From NCBI GenBank assembly GCA_913047695.1, contig CAJWUI010000004.1:30606-94605 (forward strand): a stretch of 64,000 bases of DNA. Reading direction: 5' to 3'. Source of the DNA: an uncultured Bacteroidota bacterium (lineage in GTDB: Bacteria; Bacteroidota; Bacteroidia; Flavobacteriales; Flavobacteriaceae). Under the pieces are notes generated by a model that saw only the letters and a list, made by a program, of their open reading frames with translations, ran no database searches and was not told where the DNA came from. Shown here piece by piece: positions 29,194 to 37,669 of this stretch. The translations under genes and the position numbers were made by a program. The number at the start of each line of letters is the position of its first letter. Position 1 is the stretch's first letter.

Positions 29194-29565
29194 TTAATAA
29201 TTCGAAGCAATAGGAGTGTTTATTGCGTCACCCCAAAGTTCCTCGATGTTATAAAATTCTCTTGTTTTTTTTTGAAATACGTGAACAACAATGTTAACAT
29301 AATCAATTAGTACCCATTCAGCAATTCTCAGGCCTTCAATATGCAAAGGTTTTTCTTTTAGGATTTTACTTACGGATTTCCTTACTGCATTTACAATTGA
29401 AGAAACTTGTGTGTTTGAATTGCCACTACAAATTACAAAATACTCACACGGACTGTTCTCTATTTCCCTCAGATCAATTTTATTAATATCTTCTCCTTTC
29501 ATTTCTTCAATTCCCTTTATAATTTCATTTAAAAGGGCTTTTGTATTTTTGTTTTTTTTTAACAT
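29194..29565 (-). CDS. rsfS: Ribosomal silencing factor RsfS (Iojap family)
   Basis: 123 residues, typical length. The conserved core is DINKIDLREIENSPCEYFVICSGNS in the form of DLREIENS, YFVICSGNS, HIEGLRIAEWVLIDY and the closing VHVFQKKTREFYNIEELW, all of which are strong family hallmarks. RsfS binds uL14 on the 50S subunit and blocks subunit joining when nutrients are short. It is the first gene of a five-gene minus-strand cluster with ftsH, LUD, cdsA and psd, and is divergent from birA. Confidence 0.95.
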   Translation of the reverse strand: MLKKNKNTKALLNEIIKGIEEMKGEDINKIDLREIENSPCEYFVICSGNSNTQVSSIVNAVRKSVSKILKEKPLHIEGLRIAEWVLIDYVNIVVHVFQKKTREFYNIEELWGDAINTPIASNY

Positions 29566-29584
29566 TAAGTTCTGCTCTTTTATA

Positions 29585-29592
29585 CAAATTTA
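29585..29592 (-). promoter_or_regulatory. Possible -7 promoter element upstream of rsfS-ftsH
   Basis: On the minus strand the sequence reads TAAATTTG, a perfect TAnnTTTG -7 box, 19 bases before the rsfS ATG. I find no TTG or TTTG at the expected -33 distance, which would fall inside birA, so only half of the promoter is supported. Confidence 0.3.
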
Positions 29593-29607
29593 TTACATTT
29601 TGTGTCG

Positions 29608-30369
29608 ATGAACTATCTTAACATGGGCTATTTTAAAATAATCAAACTTAATGCCATACCGTCAACTAATGATTATTTAAAAAAAAGATACAAATCTGGT
29701 AAAGTTTTTGATGGTGAGTTAGTATGGACTGAAAACCAAACTTCAGGCAGAGGGCAGCGTAATAAAAATTGGATCTCAGAACCTTTTATGTGTCTTACAT
29801 TTAGTATTTATAAGCAATTCAATCATCTTTTTATTAATCCATTCAAATTAAATGCTGTAGTTTGTTTGGCAATTATTAATGCTTTAGAAAAACTAAGTAT
29901 TCCTAAATTATTAATAAAATGGCCTAACGACATTTTGTCAGAAAATAAAAAAATTGGGGGGATCTTAATTGAAAACTATTACAATAAAAGTAAAATAAAT
30001 GGTTCCATAATTGGTATTGGAATAAATTTAAATCAAGAAAAATTTGAAAATTTACCCAAAGCAACCTCTTTAAAAATAATTACAGGTGAAAAATGGGTTT
30101 CTAAAATTATTTTAGATGCTCTAGTCCCTTTACTCGAAGAATACCTTTTCATGTTCGATTTTCAAGATTCATCAATTTTAGATCAATATCAGAAAAAACT
30201 TTGGAGAAGAAACAAAACTGTCTTATATAATATGGATGGAAAATTGCATAAAGGAAAATTAAAAGGGGTTGATGAATCGGGAATGATAATTTTGCAGAAT
30301 CAGGAAAAAATGATTAGTAAGTTCAATAATTCACAAATATCAATTCAATATGGTGATTTGTTAAATTAA
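29608..30369 (+). CDS. birA: Biotin--[acetyl-CoA-carboxylase] ligase
   Basis: About 253 residues. There is no N-terminal DNA-binding domain, so this is the monofunctional ligase rather than the BirA repressor type. The biotin/ATP loop is GRGQRNKNWIS, followed by LLIKWPNDI and KIGGILIEN, with SIIGIGINLNQ later. It attaches biotin to carboxylase carrier domains. I prefer ATG 29608; GTG at 29602 and ATG at 29623 are in-frame alternatives. It is divergent from rsfS and overlaps the convergent pyrE end by 4 bases. Confidence 0.92.
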   Translation: MNYLNMGYFKIIKLNAIPSTNDYLKKRYKSGKVFDGELVWTENQTSGRGQRNKNWISEPFMCLTFSIYKQFNHLFINPFKLNAVVCLAIINALEKLSIPKLLIKWPNDILSENKKIGGILIENYYNKSKINGSIIGIGINLNQEKFENLPKATSLKIITGEKWVSKIILDALVPLLEEYLFMFDFQDSSILDQYQKKLWRRNKTVLYNMDGKLHKGKLKGVDESGMIILQNQEKMISKFNNSQISIQYGDLLN

Positions 30370-31007
30370 TTATTCCATACCGAAGGATCTTTTCTCCAAG
30401 TTTTTAATCTTTCTTTTTGAAATGCAGAAATTTCACCTTCACTTTCAGCAACACTCAATAAATGTTCATAATCACACAAGGTTTGAACATTTACATTAGC
30501 ATTTATAAATGCTTTTTCTGCCATTTCGAATCCGTAAGTAAAAAGCGCAATCATCCCAATAACGTTTGCTCCTGCATTTTTGATTGAATTAACTGCATTA
30601 AGACTACTTTTACCTGTACTAATTAAATCTTCAATTACCAAAACAGGTAACTTTGAGTTTAAATGACCTTCTATTTGGTTTTTTTGACCGTGTTTTTTTG
30701 GCTCGGGGCGAATATATATGAAAGGTAATTTTAATTTATCTGCCACAAGCATTGCGATTCCAATCGCACCTGTAGCTACCCCGGCAATAATTAGTGGATC
30801 ACTATGCTCTTGAGCAATTTTTTTTGATATAATATCACTTAAATGAGATCTAATCTTAGGGTATGAAAGTATAATTCGGTTATCACAATATATAGGAGAT
30901 TTCCAACCACTGGCCCATGTGAAAGGATTTTCAAGATTCAATTTTATTGCATTAATTTGCAAAAGATGTTTAGCTGTTTGTAGAGCTAAGTTTTTATTGA
31001 AAATCAT
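30366..31007 (-). CDS. pyrE: Orotate phosphoribosyltransferase
   Basis: 213 residues from the ATG at 31005-31007 (start MIFNKNLALQTA). The frame stays open 42 bases further upstream, but that would overlap the divergent NUDIX gene and match the family less well. Key segments: NPFTWASGWKSPIYCDNR at the orotate end and the PRPP loop VLVIEDLISTGKSS. It converts orotate and PRPP to OMP in pyrimidine synthesis. The start codons of pyrE and the NUDIX gene are only 6 bases apart, so each promoter must lie inside the other gene. Confidence 0.94.
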   Translation of the reverse strand: MIFNKNLALQTAKHLLQINAIKLNLENPFTWASGWKSPIYCDNRIILSYPKIRSHLSDIISKKIAQEHSDPLIIAGVATGAIGIAMLVADKLKLPFIYIRPEPKKHGQKNQIEGHLNSKLPVLVIEDLISTGKSSLNAVNSIKNAGANVIGMIALFTYGFEMAEKAFINANVNVQTLCDYEHLLSVAESEGEISAFQKERLKTWRKDPSVWNN

Positions 31008-31013
31008 ACACAA

Positions 31014-31610
31014 ATGTATAAAGTTTTTTACAATCAGAAACCTATTCATTTTACTTCAGATTTAAGTAAAAGCTCACCTACCACCCCACTTATTTTTATA
31101 AAATACGCTGAATCAAGATCAATTATAAAAGCACTAAAAGACAAAACTGTTGAGGGAGTCTATTTATATCATCATAATAAACAAAAAATAGAGAAACATT
31201 TTTTTAAAATTTTCAAAGTTGTTGAGGCTGCAGGAGGACTCGTAAAAAATTCAAATGGGGCCTATTTATTTATTTTTAGAAATAGGAAATGGGACTTACC
31301 TAAAGGGAAAGTTCAAAAAAACGAAATTATAAATGAAGCTGCAATTCGAGAGGTTATTGAAGAAACTGGAGTTAAAAATCTGAGAATCAAAAAATCTTTA
31401 TCTACAACATATCATGTTTATAAAGCAAACAAAAAGTTTAAATTAAAAAAGACATACTGGTTTCTTATGGAAACATCCTATCATGGCAATTTAGTTCCAC
31501 AAATTGATGAAAATATAGATCTAGCTATTTGGAAGTACCCAGAAGAAATTCCAATACTAATGAAAAATGCATATGAGAATATTAAACTTTTAATCAATAA
31601 ACTTGATTAA
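31014..31610 (+). CDS. NUDIX hydrolase
   Basis: 198 residues. An N-terminal extension of about 70 residues precedes the NUDIX domain. The NUDIX box is complete (GKVQKNEIINEAAIREVIEE then TGV), matching Gx5Ex7REUxEExGU. The substrate, some nucleoside diphosphate linked to X, cannot be predicted. This two-part NUDIX protein divergent to pyrE is a familiar flavobacterial arrangement. Its stop is 2 bases from the convergent coaD stop. Confidence 0.9.
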   Translation: MYKVFYNQKPIHFTSDLSKSSPTTPLIFIKYAESRSIIKALKDKTVEGVYLYHHNKQKIEKHFFKIFKVVEAAGGLVKNSNGAYLFIFRNRKWDLPKGKVQKNEIINEAAIREVIEETGVKNLRIKKSLSTTYHVYKANKKFKLKKTYWFLMETSYHGNLVPQIDENIDLAIWKYPEEIPILMKNAYENIKLLINKLD

Positions 31611-31612
31611 GT

Positions 31613-32071
31613 TTATCTACTATTTTTTACTGCCTCAGGGACAAGTGTCGAATAGTCTCCTTTATGAGAAATTATTTCCCTTACAATACTGCTACTTATA
31701 TATGAATAATCAGCTGCAGTTAAAAGAAAAAGAGTCTCGATACCTGAGAGTCTACGATTAGTTTGCGCCACACTTTTCTCAAACTCAAAGTCAGCAGGAT
31801 TTCTTAATCCTCTTACTATAGCAGTAGCATTTACATCTTTACAAAAATCTATTGTTAAACCTTGAAATGACAAAACTTTAATCTTAGGTTCTTTGATATG
31901 GGTTTTTAGAATAAAATTCATCCTTTCATCTAGATTGTACAAATAATTTTTTTCTGAATTTTGGCCTACGCCAACTATTAATTCATCGCACATAGGTAAG
32001 GCCCTTTCGATTATATCTTTGTGCCCCAATGTCATAGGGTCAAAGGATCCAGGAAATACAAATCGTTTCAT
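31613..32071 (-). CDS. coaD: Phosphopantetheine adenylyltransferase
   Basis: 152 residues, standard length. The nucleotidyltransferase motif is at the N terminus (FPGSFDPMTLGHKDII, with the T/HxGH element at about 15-18), and ADYSYISSSIVREI lies near 121-134. It makes dephospho-CoA from phosphopantetheine and ATP. It starts 10 bases after the ddl stop and is probably driven from the ddl promoter. Confidence 0.96.
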   Translation of the reverse strand: MKRFVFPGSFDPMTLGHKDIIERALPMCDELIVGVGQNSEKNYLYNLDERMNFILKTHIKEPKIKVLSFQGLTIDFCKDVNATAIVRGLRNPADFEFEKSVAQTNRRLSGIETLFLLTAADYSYISSSIVREIISHKGDYSTLVPEAVKNSR

Positions 32072-32081
32072 TAATTATTTT

Positions 32082-33059
32082 TTATTCTATTGTTTGGATT
32101 AAAATTTTAGATAAGAAATCTGATAAATTCGTTTTCATCGCTTTAATTTGTTGAGGGATTATACTTTTTTCTGTCATACCAGGCACTGAATTAATCTCAA
32201 GTATGTGTGGGATTTTATCAACAATTATAAATTCTGTTCGGACAAACCCTTTAAGTCCTAACTTTGAGTAAATTTTTTTTGATAAAACAACTAATTCATT
32301 TTCCAAACTTTTTTCGATTCGAGCAGGTGTTATTTCTTCAGATTGACCTTCATATTTTGCAGCATAATCAAAAAAATCATTATTAGGTATTATCTCAGTA
32401 ATTGGAAATACTTGAATTTCGTTCTCATATCTTGCGGTACCAACTGAAACCTCAAGACCATTCAGGTTACTTTCTATAATGAGTTGAGTGTCATATTTAA
32501 AAGCTTCTTTTATTGAAGGTATTAAGTTTAACTTATCGTATACTTTAAAAATTCCAAAACTACTTCCAGACCTATTTGCTTTAACAAAACAGGGTAGGCC
32601 TAATTTTTTTATTATTAAGTCTACATCAATATCATCATCTTTATCAATTGTAAAATATTTTGCTGTTGGAATTTTCCATTCTCTGAGAACCGAAAGACAA
32701 TCTCTCTTGTTAAATGTTAAAGCAGCATTATAACTGTCACAACTGGATATAGGAATTTCGAGAATTTCACAGAGTGCAGCTAACTGACCATTTTCGCCCA
32801 ATGAACCATGTATTAGATTAAATATTAAATCAATTTTTATAGTTTTTCCGTTAAATGTAAGCTTAAGATCACCCTTTGAGACACTGTAAATATTTCCTCT
32901 ATCGTCTTTTCCTGACCATTTACTTTTTTCAACAATAATTAAAAAAGGTTCCCATTTTTTTCTATCTAGTTTTGAAAAAACTGTTTCTCCACTTTCAATT
33001 GATATTTTGTATTCGGATGAATAACCCCCACAAACTACTCCTACTTTTTTCCTAATCAT
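32082..33059 (-). CDS. ddl: D-alanine--D-alanine ligase
   Basis: 325 residues, ATP-grasp fold. It opens with VGVVCGGYSSEYKISIESG (the GG.S.E.. element), then LIHGSLGENGQ, FVKANRSGSSFG and, near the C terminus, EINSVPGMTEKS with Mg2+ ligands. It makes the D-Ala-D-Ala dipeptide of peptidoglycan precursors. A well-formed promoter lies just upstream, and coaD follows. It is divergent from the PASTA-rluD pair. Confidence 0.95.
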   Translation of the reverse strand: MIRKKVGVVCGGYSSEYKISIESGETVFSKLDRKKWEPFLIIVEKSKWSGKDDRGNIYSVSKGDLKLTFNGKTIKIDLIFNLIHGSLGENGQLAALCEILEIPISSCDSYNAALTFNKRDCLSVLREWKIPTAKYFTIDKDDDIDVDLIIKKLGLPCFVKANRSGSSFGIFKVYDKLNLIPSIKEAFKYDTQLIIESNLNGLEVSVGTARYENEIQVFPITEIIPNNDFFDYAAKYEGQSEEITPARIEKSLENELVVLSKKIYSKLGLKGFVRTEFIIVDKIPHILEINSVPGMTEKSIIPQQIKAMKTNLSDFLSKILIQTIE

Positions 33060-33076
33060 CTATATAGATTATAATG

Positions 33077-33106
33077 CAAATGTATGTGATTTCGAATCAA
33101 CCCAAA
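33077..33106 (-). promoter_or_regulatory. Predicted Bacteroidetes-type promoter of ddl-coaD
   Basis: Read on the minus strand: TTTG (33103-33106), 18 bases, then TACATTTG (33077-33084). Both boxes and the spacing fit the phylum's housekeeping promoter. Transcription would start near 33070, about 10 bases before the ddl ATG. Confidence 0.55.
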
Positions 33107-33145
33107 AGCATGGGTTTTTATTATCTTAGTATTTCAAATCATTCA

Positions 33146-33697
33146 ATGAATTTATTAAGATTTTTAATTAGCAAATCTTTTTTCAAACAATTGTTTTTTG
33201 CAGCATTATGTTCAGTATTTCTTTTCTTGATTATTTACTTTGGTCTTAACATTATTACTAAACACAACAGTTATCAAAAGGTGCCTGAATTACGAGGTAT
33301 ATCACTAAAAAAGTTGTCTGTTATTTTGGAAAAAGAAGGATTACGCTTCGAAATAATTGATTCTTCAAGATATATACCTTCAATGAAACCTATGACAGTA
33401 ATATCCCACATACCCTTTGCTGGAAGAGAGGTTAAAAAAAATCGTAAAATTTACTTAACTGTAAACCCATCCGGTTATAAGAAAATTTCACTTCCTAACA
33501 TAATACAAATAACTAAAAGAAATGCTATTTCTCTGTTAAAATCAGTTGGTTTTGAAGTAGGTGAATACACCTACAAGGATAATATAGGAAAAGATATGGT
33601 ATTAGAAGTTATGCACAATGGTAATAAGATTGAGCCAGGAGTACTTTTACCAAAAACTACAAGAATTGATTTGGTATTAGGAAATGGAAAACGATAA
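33146..33697 (+). CDS. Membrane-anchored PASTA-domain protein
   Basis: 183 residues from the ATG at 33146; the frame is open further upstream, but that part is not hydrophobic or conserved-looking. A short cytoplasmic start and a membrane helix (about 15-35) are followed by two PASTA-like repeats: VPELRGISLKKLSVILEKEG, then LPNIIQITKRNAISLLKSVG. PASTA domains usually sit on penicillin-binding proteins or Ser/Thr kinases and sense muropeptides; here there is neither kinase nor transpeptidase. The end overlaps rluD by 14 bases. Divergent ddl makes a peptidoglycan link plausible. Confidence 0.85.
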   Translation: MNLLRFLISKSFFKQLFFAALCSVFLFLIIYFGLNIITKHNSYQKVPELRGISLKKLSVILEKEGLRFEIIDSSRYIPSMKPMTVISHIPFAGREVKKNRKIYLTVNPSGYKKISLPNIIQITKRNAISLLKSVGFEVGEYTYKDNIGKDMVLEVMHNGNKIEPGVLLPKTTRIDLVLGNGKR

Positions 33698-34724
33698 AAC
33701 GCTTATTAATGAAATTGAAAATATTTCAGATGCAATTTTTGAGCACTTTTCATTTGTTGTTGACAAGGGGCAATCTCCACTAAGAATCGATAAATTTTTG
33801 ATGTCAAGAATCGAAAATGCTACTCGTAATAAAATTCAACAAGCTGCAAAGGCTGGATACATATTTGTTGGGGAAAAACCTGTCAAATCTAACTACAAAG
33901 TAAAAAAAGGAGATAATATAAAAGTTCTTTTTGACCACCCTCCCTATCAAAATTTGTTAAAACCAGAACCTATAAGTCTCGAAATTATTTATGAAGATGA
34001 TGCTTTAATAGTTCTCAACAAACCTCCTGGAATTGTTGTTCATCCAGGACATGGAAATTATCAAGGCACTTTATTAAATGGATTACTTTACCATTTTAAT
34101 CAGTTACCAAAAAATGAAAATGAACGCCCTGGTATAGTACATCGAATTGATAAAGATACTAGTGGGCTTTTAGTAATAGCAAAAACCGAATTTGCTATGA
34201 CTAATCTTGCAAAGCAATTCTTTGATAAAACTACTGAAAGAATATACAATGCATTGGTTTGGGGAGATTTTGAAGAAGATAAGGGTACTTTTGAAGGAGC
34301 CATTGGAAGACACCCAAAAAATCGTTTACAAATGAGTGTTTACGAGGACAATTCAAAAGGAAAAGAAGCACTTACCCATTTTAAAGTATTGGAACGCTTC
34401 AGATATGTAACACTTGTAGAATGTCAATTGGAAACTGGTCGTACCCATCAAATTAGGGCTCACATGAAACATTTTGGCCATACCCTTTTTAATGATTCTC
34501 GTTACGGAGGAGATTCAATTTTAAAAGGAACAAGTTTTTCGAAATACCGTCATTTCATAGAAAACTGTTTTAAAATTTTACCACGCCAAGCCTTACACGC
34601 TAAGACACTTGGCTTCAAACATCCTCTTTCTGGTGAGGACTTACAGTTTGATTCGCAGCTACCTAAAGATTTCATGGGTGTTCTTAAAAAATGGCGAAGT
34701 TATATTGCTAGTAAGGGTTTGTAA
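33684..34724 (+). CDS. rluD: RluA/RluD-family 23S rRNA pseudouridine synthase
   Basis: 346 residues. An N-terminal S4 RNA-binding domain (about 31-85) is followed by the catalytic domain with HRIDKDTSGLLVIAKT; D156 in HRID is the catalytic aspartate. ETGRTHQIRAH is also typical. Members modify U1911/1915/1917 or other 23S positions; the exact target is inferred from the S4-plus-catalytic layout. The start lies inside the PASTA gene, so translation is probably coupled. Confidence 0.9.
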   Translation: MENDKTLINEIENISDAIFEHFSFVVDKGQSPLRIDKFLMSRIENATRNKIQQAAKAGYIFVGEKPVKSNYKVKKGDNIKVLFDHPPYQNLLKPEPISLEIIYEDDALIVLNKPPGIVVHPGHGNYQGTLLNGLLYHFNQLPKNENERPGIVHRIDKDTSGLLVIAKTEFAMTNLAKQFFDKTTERIYNALVWGDFEEDKGTFEGAIGRHPKNRLQMSVYEDNSKGKEALTHFKVLERFRYVTLVECQLETGRTHQIRAHMKHFGHTLFNDSRYGGDSILKGTSFSKYRHFIENCFKILPRQALHAKTLGFKHPLSGEDLQFDSQLPKDFMGVLKKWRSYIASKGL

Positions 34725-34753
34725 AATTTTATATAGCATTAATTATACACTTC

Positions 34754-34784
34754 TTGTTTAGACAATTAAAACCTTGTAAATTTA
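34754..34784 (+). promoter_or_regulatory. Possible promoter of yaaA
   Basis: TTG at 34754-34756, 20 bases, then TAAATTTA at 34777-34784, one base off TAnnTTTG. Transcription would begin near 34791, about 13 bases before the ATG. Weaker than the nqr and ddl promoters. Confidence 0.3.
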
Positions 34785-34803
34785 TTTTAAAATTAGTCGC
34801 AAA

Positions 34804-35565
34804 ATGAAAATAGTAATCTCTCCTGCAAAATCTCTTGACTTTCAAAAGCCATTACCTACTCAACAACACTCAATACCTTTATTTGCCAATGATGCAGAAA
34901 AAATAAATACTATACTTAAAAAAAAGTCAACGGAATCGCTACAAAAACTACTGAATATTTCTGAAAAATTAGCTAATCTAAATTGGAATCGAAACCAAGC
35001 TTTTCTTAACTCTACTAATAAGAATAATCATAGAGCAGCAATTTACACTTTTAATGGGGACGTTTATGAGGGTATAGACGCACATACACTGGAAATTAAT
35101 AAAATAGATATTATGCAAAAAAAACTTCGCATTTTATCTGGACTTTATGGCATTTTGAAACCTCTTGACCTTATTCAGCCATATCGACTTGAAATGGGAA
35201 CCAGGCTTTCGGTTGGTAACTCATCAGACCTTTATCAATTTTGGAAAAAAAAGGTTACCGATAATTTGGTAAATGAACTAGAAAGAAATGAATTATTGGT
35301 AAATCTTGCCAGCAAAGAATACTTCAGTGTTGTTGACACTAAGGTTATCAAGTCTCCAATTGTTAGTCCAGAATTTAAAGACTTTAAGAACGGAAAACTT
35401 AAGATAATTTCATTTTATGCTAAAAAAGCAAGAGGTATGATGGCGCGATATCTAATTGAAAAAAATGCGAAATCTTTAGATGATATTAATTCATTTGAAA
35501 TTTCTGGTTATAGACTCAGCAATGAAGAGACGATAAATAAATTCAATCCTGTTTTTATTCGTTGA
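34804..35565 (+). CDS. yaaA: Peroxide stress protein YaaA (DUF328/UPF0246)
   Basis: 253 residues, full length. It begins with MKIVISPAKSLDF and has YTFNGDVYEGID, LRILSGLYGILKPLDLI.PYRLEMGT in short blocks, and SFYAKKARGMMARYLI near the C terminus. In E. coli YaaA lowers free iron under peroxide stress and limits Fenton damage to DNA; the fold belongs to the cantaloupe-type DNA-binding group. It stands alone between a weak promoter and a bidirectional hairpin. Confidence 0.94.
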   Translation: MKIVISPAKSLDFQKPLPTQQHSIPLFANDAEKINTILKKKSTESLQKLLNISEKLANLNWNRNQAFLNSTNKNNHRAAIYTFNGDVYEGIDAHTLEINKIDIMQKKLRILSGLYGILKPLDLIQPYRLEMGTRLSVGNSSDLYQFWKKKVTDNLVNELERNELLVNLASKEYFSVVDTKVIKSPIVSPEFKDFKNGKLKIISFYAKKARGMMARYLIEKNAKSLDDINSFEISGYRLSNEETINKFNPVFIR

Positions 35566-35605
35566 CTCCAAAAAATTATCCATCTAAAGTCATTTTTATA
35601 ATTAC

Positions 35606-35628
35606 TTAAAACTCAGTTGAGTTTTTAA
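35606..35628. terminator. Bidirectional hairpin between yaaA and the M15 peptidase
   Basis: The stem AAAACTC (35608-35614) pairs with GAGTTTT (35619-35625) around AGTT, with further A/T pairing outside. Flanking T and A runs give U-tracts on both strands. It sits between two convergent stop codons, the usual place for a shared terminator. Confidence 0.5.
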
Positions 35629-36338
35629 AAATCTTTTAGTTTTGGATTGATACCTAATACATTTTCATCGATATAAGATTCAAGAAACTTTTCGTCTATA
35701 CTATTTTCGCCATTTAAGTCTTTTGGAACGAGCAGATTAATTAAATTCAATTTCAAATACTCTTCAAGCATTGGTATTGAAAGTGGAGCAAAACTATAAT
35801 GCCATGGTTCATAATTAAATCCTTTTCTTTTTGGGCTATCTGTGTAAGGAAGGTAAAAACCAAATCGGTTTGCATTTTTTTCCATCCATTCTCTAAGTCT
35901 TACATAAGGTCCATTTTCATGAAATTTTTCCTCAAGAAGCAGATCACCTTCCTTTGGTTTTTTTCCATCGATTATATCAATATCAGTGCCCCAATGATGT
36001 CTTGAAGTACCTGGAAGTGTTGAGTATTCAATTATTTTATTTATGTTCTCCTTAGGACTAATTCCATTTTTGGCATTTGAGTAAAACTTTCTATTCCAAA
36101 TAAATTTTTGCCTTTCATATGATCGATATGCTGAAACAATCTCAATTTCAATACCTTCCACAAGTGCAGCCTCTCTCATTGCTATGAAGGCTTTTCCAGC
36201 CTCAGGAAGAAGTTTTATGGATTCATCATAAAAATTTATTTTGCTTTGGCCTAATAAATCCTTTTTTTTAAACCTTGTTTGATCGAAAAAAGTTAGTAAG
36301 GTTAATGGTATTAATAAATAAGTAAATCTAATTATCAT
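35625..36338 (-). CDS. M15-family D-alanyl-D-alanine carboxypeptidase (VanY-like)
   Basis: 237 residues. An N-terminal hydrophobic segment (4-17) suggests export. The M15B metal motif SRHHWGTDID is at 112-121 (H114, D121), and EPWH at 177-180 supplies the catalytic glutamate and the last histidine ligand. SAYRSYERQ (69-77) is also typical. It trims the terminal D-Ala from peptidoglycan stems in the periplasm. Its start overlaps the end of the GNAT gene by 11 bases. Confidence 0.92.
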   Translation of the reverse strand: MIIRFTYLLIPLTLLTFFDQTRFKKKDLLGQSKINFYDESIKLLPEAGKAFIAMREAALVEGIEIEIVSAYRSYERQKFIWNRKFYSNAKNGISPKENINKIIEYSTLPGTSRHHWGTDIDIIDGKKPKEGDLLLEEKFHENGPYVRLREWMEKNANRFGFYLPYTDSPKRKGFNYEPWHYSFAPLSIPMLEEYLKLNLINLLVPKDLNGENSIDEKFLESYIDENVLGINPKLKDF

Positions 36339-36783
36339 AAGATATCATCTTTATAAAGCGTTGATGAATGCCAATGGTATTTATCTCAAACGGATCACCG
36401 ATTAGGTCAAAACCTATACCCAAGTAAAGGTTATTAGCAGAAATACGACCATTAAGCCATATGTATTTCGGATTCATTCTTTTTTTTGTTTCTTTTTCAG
36501 CACAATTAATAAGTTTTGATGCAACTCCTTTACGTTGATGTTTTGAAGCTACAGCAATACCTCTAAATTGAGCACCTTTTGAGTTTTTAAATTGAGTTAA
36601 ATCCTTCTCATAAACACTAATTATACCAATTATTTCTTTATCAACAATTGCGCCTAGATGAAATGTTCCTTCCGAATTATCCCCATCAAAATAACAAGTT
36701 TCTAACGGTTTACCTCTTCGAAGCATTTCGTGTCTTAAAGGATAACACTTTGAAACTTCTATGCTCGTAATTTCAACTTTCAT
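36328..36783 (-). CDS. GNAT family N-acetyltransferase
   Basis: About 151 residues from the ATG at 36781-36783; an in-frame ATG at 36804 would add seven residues. The acetyl-CoA loop region is IAVASKHQRKGVASKLINCAE (RxxGxA form), followed by YIWLNGRISANNLYLGIGF, a common GNAT ending. The N-terminal VSKCYPLRHEMLRRGKPLE resembles a flavobacterial subgroup of unknown substrate. Co-transcribed with the M15 peptidase gene (11-base overlap). Confidence 0.88.
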   Translation of the reverse strand: MKVEITSIEVSKCYPLRHEMLRRGKPLETCYFDGDNSEGTFHLGAIVDKEIIGIISVYEKDLTQFKNSKGAQFRGIAVASKHQRKGVASKLINCAEKETKKRMNPKYIWLNGRISANNLYLGIGFDLIGDPFEINTIGIHQRFIKMISYDN

Positions 36784-36932
36784 TCTATTATAATTATTAC
36801 TCAAGCGGTAGTTATCAAATATAAATTATCTTTATTGTAATAATTACTAAAATTTACATCTGAACAAATAAAGCGAAAATATTAATTTAGTTTTTGTGCA
36901 TATAACTTCAATACGATATTAAGTAATCTATA

Positions 36933-37664
36933 ATGAAACAGCTTTTACTTTTTATTTTTTTTATTCATTTATCTTTTACAGCTATTTGTCAAGATCGAAG
37001 ACCTCTTAAGGGGCAACTACTTTATAAAAACACAAAAGTTGTAGCTGCGAATGTGGTAAATAACACAGCTCAAACTAATACCATTACAGACAGTGATGGT
37101 GCTTTTGAAATTGATGTCCTATTAGGTGATGAAATTATTTTTTCATCTGTTCAATATAGAATACGTTCCGTAAAAATAACTGAAGATATTTTGTCTAAAA
37201 ATAGACTTGTAGTCTCAGTTAATGAAAACATTAATGAATTAAAAGAAGTTGTGGTAACAACAGATGATGTTGAAAAGTTTTTAGATTTAAAAGAAGAGGA
37301 GTTCAAGGGATTTGACTATGAAAAAGATAAATCATCAAAACTTGTAAATAAGGCTTATAACAATCGACAACTTTCTGATGGTATTGACTTTGTAAATATA
37401 GCCAAGCTTTTAGCAAGGGCACTTGGGAATAAATCTTCCGATGAGCAAATGCGAATGAAACCAAGTGAAATTTTACCTCTAGTTTTTGAAGATGATTTTT
37501 TTGCAGTTGATTTAGGTTTAGATAAAAGCCAAGTAATTAGTTTTTTAGAATTCATAGACAATAGGATGAAGACTGGAGAACTTCTAAAAAAAGATAAAGA
37601 ATTTCAGTTGATTGATTTCCTAATAAATGAGAGTAAGGAATTTAAAAATGACTTGGAGGACTAA
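36933..37664 (+). CDS. Exported carboxypeptidase-regulatory-like (CarboxypepD_reg) domain protein
   Basis: 243 residues. The signal peptide ends near AICQ. Residues about 24-100 form the beta-sandwich seen at the N terminus of SusC and related proteins: GQLLYKNTKVVAANVVNNTA, TITDSDGAFEIDV, LGDEIIFSS, and the NINELKEVVVT strand that often precedes a plug. The rest is charged and helical with no TonB barrel, so this is a free-standing exported or periplasmic protein. It is followed 5 bases later by the DUF6702-like gene and then an M1 peptidase, a trio I recall from other flavobacteria. Function unknown. Confidence 0.82.
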   Translation: MKQLLLFIFFIHLSFTAICQDRRPLKGQLLYKNTKVVAANVVNNTAQTNTITDSDGAFEIDVLLGDEIIFSSVQYRIRSVKITEDILSKNRLVVSVNENINELKEVVVTTDDVEKFLDLKEEEFKGFDYEKDKSSKLVNKAYNNRQLSDGIDFVNIAKLLARALGNKSSDEQMRMKPSEILPLVFEDDFFAVDLGLDKSQVISFLEFIDNRMKTGELLKKDKEFQLIDFLINESKEFKNDLED

Positions 37665-37669
37665 TATTT

